From RSA9 sp036381195 (lineage in GTDB: Bacteria > Gemmatimonadota > Gemmatimonadetes > Longimicrobiales > RSA9): a DNA stretch of 64,000 nt. Numbering within the stretch: position 1 is the stretch's first letter; the number at the start of each line of letters is the position of its first letter. Positions 8,172 through 16,195 of this stretch are shown here, piece by piece. The notes below the pieces were generated by a model. The model worked only from the letters and a program-made list of their open reading frames with translations, had not been told where the DNA came from and did no database searches. The translations under genes were made by a program, and so were the position numbers. The stretch covers positions 62,001 to 126,000 of the forward strand of contig DASVDH010000127.1 of the NCBI GenBank assembly GCA_036381195.1, given 5' to 3'.

Positions 8172-9451
8172 CAGTTGCTCCCCTGGTTGGCGTTGCTTCC
8201 CATGATCCGCACCCGTGCGCCGTCGGTGAGCTGCGCGGGTGGGTCCAGGACCAGCGTCTCGCCGCCGATCAGCCCGCTGCGCACTTCGCGCTCGCCACCC
8301 ATCACCGGCCCTGCCTCGATGACGCGCCGGCGGGCGTGTTCGTCCACGACCACGTAGACCACATCCTCGCCCGCTTCGCTGCGCACCGCCGCGGCGGGCA
8401 CGAAGATGCGGGGCGATGCCGCCTGCGCCGGCGCAGCGCCCGGCGCCTCCTCGGCCTGGGGCTCGAGGAACACGACGCGCGCGCCCATCTCGGGCAGGAT
8501 GCGCGGGTCCTGGCTGTCGATCGCGACGCGCACGAGCACGGTCGCCTTCTGCCGGTCCGCCGTGGGCACGACCTGCCGCACGTGGCCGGGAAACCGCTCG
8601 CCCGGGTACGCGTCGAGCACGATCTCCGCCGGCTGGTCCCGGCGGACGCCCGCGATGTACGCCTCGTTGACGTCGACCTCGACCTCGAGCGTGGAGAGGT
8701 CCGCCATTGTGACGACGGCGCCGCGCGTGAGGCCGCCGCCCGCGACCGATGGCGCCACGACCTCGCCCACCTCGGCATCCTTGCGCAGGACGGTCCCGGT
8801 GAAGGGCGCGCGCACGCGCGTGTTCTCCAGGTTCGCCTCGGCGGCGGCGAGCGCCTGGCGGGCGGACTCGACGCGGGCGGCGGCGGCGCGCAGCCGTGCC
8901 TCGGCGACGGTGAGCGCGGTCTGCGCGTCCTCGAGCGCCTGCGGCGGGATGAGCGAGTCGGCGGCGAGGGTCTGCGCGCGCTCCAGGTCGCGCCGCGCCT
9001 GCGCGACGCCCGCCTCCGCCTCGTAGCGTGCGGCTTCGGCGGCGAGCACCTCCGCCTGCGCCTGCCGCACGGCGGCCTCGTACTCGGCCGCCTCGAGGCG
9101 CGCGATCACGGTGCCGGCCTGCACGCGGTCGCCCTCCTCGACGCCGAGGTACGCGAGCCGGCCGGGCACCTTCGAGGAGACGGACGCCTTGGTCCGCGCC
9201 ACGACGTAGCCGTTGGCGGTGAGCCCGCCGGCGCTGCCGCCGCCGCCCCCGCCGCGCAGCTCGGCGCGGGCGACCTCGACGGCGATCCCGCGCCGGCCGT
9301 CGAGCACCAGCGCCGCGGACCCGGCGGCCACCACCGCCACGAGCCCCAGGATGAGCAAGAACGCGCCCCGCCGCCGGCGCGGCGAAGCGGCGCCGGCATC
9401 GCGGTTGATGCGCAGTCTGGAAAGATCCGCAGATTCGACCACGTTTCCCAT
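8171..9451 (-). CDS. HlyD/MacA-type periplasmic adaptor protein
   Basis: 426 residues. A cytoplasmic basic N-terminus is followed by one membrane helix (about 30-50, FLLILGLVAVVAAGSAALVL), a Gly-rich linker, a lipoyl-type half-domain (ANGYVVARTKASVSSKVPGR), a long alpha-helical hairpin rich in Ala/Glu (about 115-220), the second lipoyl half (RVRAPFTGTVLRKDAEVGEV), and beta-barrel domains. It is the membrane-fusion protein that would link the ABC exporter to an outer-membrane channel. First gene of the four-gene minus-strand operon; the promoter should lie between 9452 and 9600. Confidence 0.9.
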   Translation of the reverse strand: MGNVVESADLSRLRINRDAGAASPRRRRGAFLLILGLVAVVAAGSAALVLDGRRGIAVEVARAELRGGGGGGSAGGLTANGYVVARTKASVSSKVPGRLAYLGVEEGDRVQAGTVIARLEAAEYEAAVRQAQAEVLAAEAARYEAEAGVAQARRDLERAQTLAADSLIPPQALEDAQTALTVAEARLRAAAARVESARQALAAAEANLENTRVRAPFTGTVLRKDAEVGEVVAPSVAGGGLTRGAVVTMADLSTLEVEVDVNEAYIAGVRRDQPAEIVLDAYPGERFPGHVRQVVPTADRQKATVLVRVAIDSQDPRILPEMGARVVFLEPQAEEAPGAAPAQAASPRIFVPAAAVRSEAGEDVVYVVVDEHARRRVIEAGPVMGGEREVRSGLIGGETLVLDPPAQLTDGARVRIMGSNANQGSN

Positions 9452-9620
9452 CGCTCGGCTTCGGAGAACTGGCCACGATAGCGAGCAGGCGCGGGGACGG
9501 CAACGCAGCGGTGCAGCGGAGCCCCGCCGCTCCGGACCCGCCTGACACCCGGGGCCTGCCGTGCGCCGCGCGCCGTCCGGCGACTGCTCTCCGCGACGTA
9601 CGGGCCGCTTTCCGGCGCGG

Positions 9621-9726
9621 TTTCACCGGCGCTGACGCCGGGGGTCATCACAGGCGCGCCGGCTCCTCCGCTTTTGGGTTTCGACCGGGATGTTTCACCG
9701 GCGCAGACGCCGAGGGCTCGTCACAG
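9621..9726. repeat. Two hairpin-forming 33-34 base direct repeats
   Basis: Copies at 9621-9653 and 9693-9726 share TTTCACCGGCGC-GACGCCG, then GGG, then TC-TCACAG. Each has an internal stem (CCGGCG-CTGA-CGCCGG in the first; CGGCG-CAGA-CGCCG in the second). They lie in the gap between the exporter operon and the decayed barrel gene; the second ends within that gene's stop region. They might be terminators for the minus-strand barrel gene or a small dispersed hairpin repeat. Confidence 0.6.
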
Positions 9727-10267
9727 CACGCCGCCGAGACTCAGCACCGGCTCCCAGTCCCGCCCGGCCTCGAGCGGCCGGGCGACGCGGACCCCGAGCA
9801 TCCCGCCGAAGAAGGCGAGCTGGAGGGCGACGGCGCTGCGGATGCCGCCCGTCTCGCGCGAGCCGAGCGCCTGGAGTGCCGGCAGGGCCCGCTCGCCGGC
9901 CGCGGCCCACCGAGCGGCCACACTCGAGCACGAGCCGGGACCGGATGTGGCCGCCCGGCGCGGCCGGCCGGTTCGCCCGCAGCGTGTCGCCGCCATACGG
10001 CCCGCGCAGCCGCCGCCGCGCTTCGGGTCGGTCCTCCAGGAAGCCGAGCTCGAGGCGGACGCCCGCGTCGCGGCCGAGCGCACGGGTGACGGAGGCGACG
10101 ATGCCGCGCCGGTCCACGTAGTCGTAATCGTCCCCCGCGCCGAACAGCATGAAGACGCCGGCGCCCTGCTCGAGGGGGGCGGTGAAATCGTTCGTGTGGT
10201 CGAGGTCTCGCGCGGCCCGGATGCCGAGCTCCCAATCCTCGCGCCGCAGCACGAGCTCCACGGAGCC
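9721..10267 (-). pseudogene. Frameshifted outer-membrane beta-barrel / surface-antigen-like protein, C-terminal part
   Basis: Two frames carry one protein. From about 10267 down to 9925 the sequence reads strand-like motifs such as WELGIRAARDLDHTNDFTAP and GAGDDYDYVDRRGIVASVTR, ending LRANRPAAPGGHIRSRLVLE. The continuation, RETGGIRSAVALQLAFFGGM then LGVRVARPLEAGRDWEPVLS and a final GGVL at the stop, is in another frame. The switch is near 9905-9925. Alternating hydrophobic residues and the terminal strand suggest an outer-membrane barrel. No N-terminal part with signal peptide is visible upstream, so the gene is broken at both the front and the middle. Confidence 0.55.
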
Positions 10268-10547
10268 GCGCGGCCGCGGCGCGCCAGGGGTTTCGGCCGA
10301 CCCGGATGCCCGGCGCCATCGCGCAACGCGGGGCTCGCGCCCACCGCCGCCGGACTCAGCCCGAGGCCGGCGCCGCCGCCAGCGGGGCCGGCGCAGGGGC
10401 GCACCGGCCTCGTCGTGGTTGCGCGCGGCGCGGCGCGGGCGGCACATTGCGCGCGCGATGCCGAACCCAGCCCGCGGCGGCACATGACGATCCCTGTTGC
10501 CATGGCGCCTGTCGCCACCTCATCTACCCCGCGCGGTCGGCGGTAAG

Positions 10548-11486
10548 GTGAGCGAGCCGCGGATCTGTCCGAACTGCGGCGCGCCCGCGCCCTCGCGGTA
10601 CTGCGGGGAGTGCGGGCAGCGGCAGGGCGCGCGGCTGGTCAGCATGCGGCGCCTCGTGGGCGAGGTCATGGAGGAGCAGCTCTCGCTGAGCGGCGCGCTG
10701 CCCCGCACGCTGGGCAACCTGCTGGCGCGCCCCGGCTTCCTCACGGCGGAGTACGCGGCGGGGCGCATTGCCCGCTACGTCCCGCCCTTCCGCCTCTACC
10801 TCCTCGCCAGCCTCACGTTCTTCCTGACGCTCACGTGGACGACAGACGTGCGTGGGCCGGCGGATGTGGCGCGCGCCGACGGCGTGGGCGCGGCGGCCGA
10901 TGCGGCGGCCGGGAGTGGTGGAGCGGCCGGGGAAAAGGCGTCGGGTGTCAGGGACGACTCCGCCGCCGCCGGGCCGGCGGAGCGGGAGCGCAGCGGCAGC
11001 ATCGCGCTGCCCTTCACCGACACGGCGGACGCGCCGGCGTGGCGGCGGCCGCTGGCGCGGCGGATGGCGCAGCAGCAGGAGCGCCTGAACGCGATGGAGC
11101 CGGACGCGGTGCAGGCCGCGTTGATCGAGGGGCTCGAGCGCAACGCGCCGAAGGCGGCCTTCGTGGCGCTGCCGCTCTTCGCGCTGCTGCTCAAGTTTCT
11201 CTACAGCCGGCGCCGGCGGATGTACGTCGAGCACTTCGTCTTCGCGCTCCACTTCCACGCCTTCGCGTTCGTGGTCGCGACGGCGATGCTCCTGGTGGCC
11301 AGCGAGCTCGTCTCGGGGTTCCTGTGGCTCTGGTTGATGGGCTATCTGTGGTGGGCGATGCGGCGCGTGTATCGCCAGGGCTGGGTGCGCACGACGCTGA
11401 AGTTCTGCCTCCTCACGAATGCGTACTTCATGGTGCTGGTGTTCGTGATCGCGGCCGGCGTGCTGCTCACCATGCTGGTGATCTGA
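10548..11486 (+). CDS. Zinc-ribbon polytopic membrane protein (DUF3667-like)
   Basis: About 312 residues from a GTG with a weak Shine-Dalgarno sequence. The N-terminus has a four-Cys zinc ribbon (CPNCGAPAPSRYCGECGQ), followed by an amphipathic region and a first membrane segment (PPFRLYLLASLTFFLTLTW). A long low-complexity Ala/Gly/Asp linker (about 105-165) leads to four C-terminal membrane helices, the last FMVLVFVIAAGVLLTMLVI. The LLARPGFLTAEYAAGRIARY segment matches what I recall for DUF3667 proteins, whose function is unknown. It ends 22 bases before the convergent kinase gene. Confidence 0.7.
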   Translation: MSEPRICPNCGAPAPSRYCGECGQRQGARLVSMRRLVGEVMEEQLSLSGALPRTLGNLLARPGFLTAEYAAGRIARYVPPFRLYLLASLTFFLTLTWTTDVRGPADVARADGVGAAADAAAGSGGAAGEKASGVRDDSAAAGPAERERSGSIALPFTDTADAPAWRRPLARRMAQQQERLNAMEPDAVQAALIEGLERNAPKAAFVALPLFALLLKFLYSRRRRMYVEHFVFALHFHAFAFVVATAMLLVASELVSGFLWLWLMGYLWWAMRRVYRQGWVRTTLKFCLLTNAYFMVLVFVIAAGVLLTMLVI

Positions 11487-11508
11487 GCCGCCGCGCCGGC
11501 CTCCGCGC

Positions 11509-12414
11509 TCACTCCTCCAGCACGAATCGCATCGCCAGCAGCGCCTCCGCCAGCAGCGCATCGTCCCCGCGCTCGAGCGCGGACCACGCCAACGACACCG
11601 AGTGGAACGCCGCGCGCAACCGCGCGATGCGCAGGTCCCGCGCATTCACTGCGCCGTACGCGCGCAGGCACTCGCCGCGGGCGGCCGGTGGCAGGAACGC
11701 GTACAGGAGCATGAGGTCGACCGCGCGGTCGCCGGCATGGACGTCGCCCCAGTCGATCACGCCGCACACGGCGCCCCGTTCGTTCACGAGCAGGTGGCAC
11801 GCGTACAGGTCGCCGTGGACCAGCGCGGGCGCGCCCGCGGGCGCGCCGTCCGGCATCCGCCGGAACAGCGCGAGCCACGGCGCGGCATCCTCGATCGCGC
11901 CGCGTTCCGCGAGCACGGCGAGCCGCGCCTCGAGCAGTGGCATGCGGCTGCGGAAGTTCGTGCGGTCCAGCGCATCCCCCGGCAGCGGCAAACCCGCCGT
12001 CGGGATCGCGTGCAGGCGGGCGAGGAACTCGCCGAGCACGGGCGCGGCGGCCGCGCGCGCTTCTGCCGGGAGCGCGAGCGTGCACGCCGGCAGGCCCGGC
12101 AGCAACGGGTAACCGACGTAGAGCCACGGGAACGTGTCGCCCGGCTCGCCGATCCAGCGCGGGTTCGGAACCGCCAGCGGAAGGCGGGGCGCGATCGCGG
12201 GCAGCACGCGCGCCTCCGTCTCCAGCAGCGCGGCCGCACTCGGTTTGTGCGGGAAGCGGAACACCAGCGTCCCGTCCACGAGGAACGCCGTGTTGTCCCA
12301 ACCGCTGCCGAGCAGCTCGACGCGCTCCGCCGCGACGTCCGTGAACCGCGCGCGGATGAGAGAGCGCGCGAACTCCGCGGTGATCGGGTACTCCGCGTGC
12401 CAGGGTCGTGTCAT
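11509..12414 (-). CDS. Aminoglycoside phosphotransferase-like kinase (APH family)
   Basis: 301 residues. The N-lobe has GSGWDNTAFLVDG and FRFPHK (ATP-anchoring Lys). The catalytic loop is VHGDLYACHLLVNERG, in which the usual Asn of HGDxxxxN is His, a variant I recall in some APH-like subfamilies. The metal-binding motif is VIDWGDVHAGD. It probably phosphorylates a small hydroxylated metabolite or antibiotic; substrate and resistance role cannot be inferred. The start is chosen at the ATG of MTRPWHAEYPIT because upstream sequence is Arg-rich and unlike protein. Confidence 0.82.
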   Translation of the reverse strand: MTRPWHAEYPITAEFARSLIRARFTDVAAERVELLGSGWDNTAFLVDGTLVFRFPHKPSAAALLETEARVLPAIAPRLPLAVPNPRWIGEPGDTFPWLYVGYPLLPGLPACTLALPAEARAAAAPVLGEFLARLHAIPTAGLPLPGDALDRTNFRSRMPLLEARLAVLAERGAIEDAAPWLALFRRMPDGAPAGAPALVHGDLYACHLLVNERGAVCGVIDWGDVHAGDRAVDLMLLYAFLPPAARGECLRAYGAVNARDLRIARLRAAFHSVSLAWSALERGDDALLAEALLAMRFVLEE

Positions 12415-12707
12415 GGCGCCGGTGAGATACCCCTGAGACGCGGTGGCGTCCCCCTTGCGCCTCGGCGCGCGGCGACGCTTCTCTCCGCGCCGGGCCGCTT
12501 GAGCAGCGCGGCGTTTGACCCGCGCGCTGGGGCGGGCGGCCACGCTCTTCGCGCCGGGCCGGTTCTGCCGCGCCGCGTCGCCAGGTAATCCACGTGCTCC
12601 GCCGCAGGACGCTTTCCGCGCCGCCTCCTCGCCGGCTGCAGCGGCGCCCGCTCGCCGGCGCACAATCCTTGCGGTTCTCGCACCCGGCATCAATCCGGGA
12701 GGCGAGG

Positions 12708-13595
12708 ATGGTCACGCGAGCGTTCGAGGATGCGGTCGAGAGCGCGCTGGAGCGGATGGGGCCCGTCGAAGAAGCGGGATTCCAGGTGGCGCGCACGGTG
12801 CACGACGCGGTCCTGCGTGACGAGCGTCGGCGCCGGGTCGCCGACGCGCTGCACGGCACGTGGCTGGGCCACCCGCTGCACCCCGTGCTGACCGATGTGA
12901 CGATCGGCTCGTGGGTGCTCGGCGGGGCGTTCGACCTGGTCGGCGCGCTCACGGGCTCGCGCTTCGCGCGCCGTGCGGGCGATACGCTGGCGCGCATCGG
13001 CACCGCGTCGGCGGTGCCCACGGCGCTGGCCGGTGTGGCAGACTACTCGACCATCCCGCAGCCCGCGGCGGCGACCGGAACGCTGCACGGCATGCTCAAC
13101 GCGGCGGGACTCGGGCTCTACCTGCTCTCGCTGCGCGACCGGCGCAACGGCAGGCGGGGGCGCGGCCTGCTGTTCTCCTCGCTCGCGCTGGGCGTGGCGA
13201 CCGCGTCCGCGTGGCTGGGTGGCCATCTCGTGTACAGGCACAGGGTGGGCGTGGACCACAGCGACGAGTTCACGGGCCCGCGGGACTGGACGCCGGTGTT
13301 GGACGTGGACGAGCTGGGCGACCGCGAGCCGACGCGCGTCGAGGTGGAGGGCAAGGGCGTGCTGCTGTTCCGCGAGGGCAACGACGTGTACGCGATCGGC
13401 GCCGTCTGCGCGCACGCGGGCGGGCCTCTCGAGGAAGGGAAGTTCTACAACACGTGCGTGCAGTGTCCGTGGCACGACTCGGTGTTCGACCTGAGCGACG
13501 GGCACATCGTGCACGGCCCGGCGACCCAGCCGCAGCCGGTGTTCGACACGCGCATCCGCGGCGGGATGGTGGAGCTGAAGCTGAGGCACGCCTGA
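12708..13595 (+). CDS. DUF2231-Rieske [2Fe-2S] fusion protein
   Basis: 295 residues; ATG preceded by GGAGGCGAGG. The N-terminal half has HPLHPVLTDVTIGSWVLGGA and further helices to about residue 180, the pattern of DUF2231 four-helix membrane proteins. The C-terminal 105 residues are a Rieske domain with cluster ligands in VCAHAGG and CPWHDSVFD, and GPATQPQPVFDTR after it. It is therefore a membrane-anchored ferredoxin-like electron-transfer protein. The redox partner is not encoded next to it. The arrangement DUF2231 then Rieske is a known fusion in Actinobacteria and related GC-rich phyla. Confidence 0.88.
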   Translation: MVTRAFEDAVESALERMGPVEEAGFQVARTVHDAVLRDERRRRVADALHGTWLGHPLHPVLTDVTIGSWVLGGAFDLVGALTGSRFARRAGDTLARIGTASAVPTALAGVADYSTIPQPAAATGTLHGMLNAAGLGLYLLSLRDRRNGRRGRGLLFSSLALGVATASAWLGGHLVYRHRVGVDHSDEFTGPRDWTPVLDVDELGDREPTRVEVEGKGVLLFREGNDVYAIGAVCAHAGGPLEEGKFYNTCVQCPWHDSVFDLSDGHIVHGPATQPQPVFDTRIRGGMVELKLRHA

Positions 13596-13668
13596 GCAGC
13601 GTGGCCGCGGGCGGGCCCCTGGCGCCGCTCCGCGCGGCCGGGAGGCGGGGGCCGCGGCCGGGCCCCAT

Positions 13669-15339
13669 CTACCCCCTGGCCGGGACCTCCGCCTTCTCCT
13701 CGCCTGCCGGCACGGTGAAGTAGAAGCGGGCGCCGGCGCCGGGTTCGCTTTCGACCCAGATGCGGCCGCCGTGCGCTTCGACGATGCCCTTGGCGATGGA
13801 GAGCCCGAGCCCCACGCTGCGGCGGCCCGAGTGGCGGGCCTGCCAGAATCGGTCGAAGAGGTGCGGGAGCTGCTCGGGCGAAATGCCGGGGCCGGTGTCC
13901 CGCACCTCGAAGCGGACCTCCGCGTTGCTGTCCTGCAGGACGTGCACGTCGATCCGCCCGCCCGGAGGCGTGAACTTGATCGCGTTGCCGACGAGGTTGC
14001 CGAGGACCTGGAGCACGCGGTCGCGATCCGCGTGCAGCGTGGGTGAGGGCTCGCCGCAGTGGAGCTCGAGCGCGAGCGACTTCTCGGCCGCGAGCACGCC
14101 GAAGGACTCGCGCACCCCCTCGAGCAGCGCGGCGGCGCTGTGCCTGCGCCGCTCGAGGACCAGGCGCCCCGCCTCGAGGCGCCGCAGGTCGAGCAGGTTG
14201 GTGATCAGCCGGTCCATTTCCTCGGCTGCGGTTCGGATCCCTTCGACCTGCTCGCGTGCCGGCGCGAGCTCTTGCGGGAGTGTGCGCAGCAGGACACGGC
14301 TGCGGATGAAGATCGCGCTGAGGGGATTTCCCAAGTCGTGCGAGAGAATGCCGAGCACGTCATCGCGCGCGGCGATGGCGCGCTGCGCCTCGCGGTAGAG
14401 ACGCGCGTTGTCGAGCGCGAGCGCAGCGCGTCGTCCGAGGTCCTCTGCGAGCGCGACGTCGGCCGGATCGCGGTAACGCCGGGGCGTGCGCGAGAAGAAC
14501 AGCATGGCGCCGAGCAGATGGCCGCGTGCGGCGAGCGGGACGGCCAGGACCGTGCGCGGGCCCATCTCGTGCAGCAGGCGGAGGTGCTCCTCGTCGCGCG
14601 CGATTTCCTCGAGCAGGGGCGGCCCGACCTCGTCCAGCAGCACGGCCTCGCCGGTGTCCAGCACTTTCCAGACGGGATGGGGCCGGCTGCGGTCCAGCGG
14701 GACGCGCTGCAGCGCCGCCGCGAGCTCCACCGCCGCCGGGTCACGGTGCGCGACGGTCAGGCGCGCGACTCCGCCCTCGTCCTGCACGATGTCCATCGCG
14801 CAGAAGTCCGCGAGCGACTGGACGGCGAGGTTCGCGATGGTCCGGAGCGTTGCCTCGTAATCCAGCGATGAAGCGAGCTCGCGGCCGGCATCCGCGAGGA
14901 GCTGGAGCCGCGCGCTCGCGTTGTGGCGCTCCGTCACGTCGCGCAGCACGACCGTGTAGAAGAGGCGGCCATCGATCTCCAGCTTGGAGATCGAGGCCTC
15001 TGCCGGGAACTCCGTCCCGTCCTTCCGCAGCCCGAAGATCTCGCGCCGGTGGGCCATGTGCCGCGCCCGCTCGGGTGCGGCCGTGAACGCGGGAATGTGC
15101 ACGTCGCGATGGGAGTGCCGGAACCGCTCCGGGATCAGGAGATCGAGCGGCTGGCCGATGATCTCGTCCCGCGTGTAGCCGAAGATCGCCTCGGCGCCCT
15201 GGTTGAAGAGCAGGATGCGCTGCGCTTCGTCGAGGGCGATGATCGCGTCGGCCGCGATGTCGCAGATGTCGCCGAGGATACGACTGGCGTCGATCGGGAC
15301 CGTTGCTCCGGAGGGCGTACGGGGGGTATCTGGCGCCAT
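13669..15339 (-). CDS. PAS-GAF sensor histidine kinase (HisKA/HATPase)
   Basis: 556 residues, no membrane segment, so cytoplasmic. PAS at about 25-140 (FNQGAEAIFGYTRDEIIGQP), GAF at about 155-315, HisKA with the phospho-acceptor in LGILSHDLGNPLSAI near residue 335, and HATPase_c with N-box NLVGNAIKF, G1 DTGPGIS and G2 VGLGLSIAKG. All catalytic motifs are intact. It lies just downstream of a NarL-type regulator and a degenerate kinase on the same strand, separated by about 200 bases. Its GAF region closely resembles the second GAF of the giant sensor at 22327-26793. Confidence 0.9.
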   Translation of the reverse strand: MAPDTPRTPSGATVPIDASRILGDICDIAADAIIALDEAQRILLFNQGAEAIFGYTRDEIIGQPLDLLIPERFRHSHRDVHIPAFTAAPERARHMAHRREIFGLRKDGTEFPAEASISKLEIDGRLFYTVVLRDVTERHNASARLQLLADAGRELASSLDYEATLRTIANLAVQSLADFCAMDIVQDEGGVARLTVAHRDPAAVELAAALQRVPLDRSRPHPVWKVLDTGEAVLLDEVGPPLLEEIARDEEHLRLLHEMGPRTVLAVPLAARGHLLGAMLFFSRTPRRYRDPADVALAEDLGRRAALALDNARLYREAQRAIAARDDVLGILSHDLGNPLSAIFIRSRVLLRTLPQELAPAREQVEGIRTAAEEMDRLITNLLDLRRLEAGRLVLERRRHSAAALLEGVRESFGVLAAEKSLALELHCGEPSPTLHADRDRVLQVLGNLVGNAIKFTPPGGRIDVHVLQDSNAEVRFEVRDTGPGISPEQLPHLFDRFWQARHSGRRSVGLGLSIAKGIVEAHGGRIWVESEPGAGARFYFTVPAGEEKAEVPARG

Positions 15340-15538
15340 TGCCGTCGAAGGCGTGGGGTCTGACGGACGACGTCAGGGCACGGGAGCCGTTCGCCTCGCC
15401 GCGGGCCCGTGCTGCCTGCGGAGACTCCTGATCCTACCCGCGGCTGCGCAGCCCGGGTCCGGCCCACCCTGGCCCAGGACTCGCACCTCCTTGCCGCGCC
15501 GCACCCGCCGCGCGCCCGAGCCGCCCGCCTGCCTCCCG

Positions 15539-16195
15539 TCAATCCCCGGTCAGCAGGCCCGTCCGGACGGCGAGGCGGATCAGCTCGGAGCGGTGCGTCA
15601 GCCCGAGCTTCTCCATGATGCGGGAGCGGTAGGTGTCCACCGTCTTGGGGCTGATGAACAGCTTCTGGCCGATCTCGCTGGAGCTGAAGCCCTGGACGGT
15701 GAGCGCCATCACTTCGCGCTCCCGCTCGCTGAGCTCGGCGAGCGGGTCGTTCTCGCGATCCTCCTGCTTCTTCTTGAAGCCCTCGAGCAGCAGGCGAGCC
15801 GCGCTCGGGTAGAGGAACACCTCGCCGCGCGCGACCGTGCGGATCGCGTGTGCCAGCTCCTGGTCTGCGCTCGTCTTCTTCACGTAGCCGCTGCCGCCCG
15901 CCTCCAGCACCGGCAGCAGGTACTCCTCCTCCGTGTGCATGGTGAGGACGAGCACGCGCGTGTTCTGCCCGAGTGCCGCGATCTCGCGCGTCGCCTCGAG
16001 CCCGTTCATGCCGGGCATCGAGAGGTCCATCACGACGACGTCGGGTTTGAGCGCCCTCGCGCGGTCCACCGCCTCCGCGCCGTTGGATGCCTCGCCGATC
16101 ACGCGCATGTCGTCCTCGGCATCGAGCAGCGCCCTCAGCCCCGCCCGCAGCATCGCGTGGTCGTCGGCCAGCAGGATCCGGATCACGTCCGACAC
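15539..16195 (-). CDS. NarL/FixJ-type response regulator
   Basis: 218 residues starting at GTG 16195, preceded by GGAGGGAGCC. The receiver has the acidic pair in LLADDH, the phospho-acceptor Asp in DVVVMDLSMPGMNG, Thr in VLTMHTEEEY and Lys in GYVKKTSADQ. The LuxR-type HTH is at the C-terminus: LSEREREVMALTVQGFSSSE and the recognition helix in ISPKTVDTYRSRIMEKLGL. It overlaps the upstream kinase gene by 13 bases. The natural partner by position is that kinase, whose acceptor His is missing, so phosphate may instead come from the PAS-GAF kinase downstream. Confidence 0.93.
   Translation of the reverse strand: MSDVIRILLADDHAMLRAGLRALLDAEDDMRVIGEASNGAEAVDRARALKPDVVVMDLSMPGMNGLEATREIAALGQNTRVLVLTMHTEEEYLLPVLEAGGSGYVKKTSADQELAHAIRTVARGEVFLYPSAARLLLEGFKKKQEDRENDPLAELSEREREVMALTVQGFSSSEIGQKLFISPKTVDTYRSRIMEKLGLTHRSELIRLAVRTGLLTGD

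Noticed and set aside
11509..12414. His for Asn in the HGDxxxxN loop of the phosphotransferase as a sign of inactivity
   Set aside because: I recall the HGDLYA-HLL variant in other APH-like proteins, and the rest of the site is intact.
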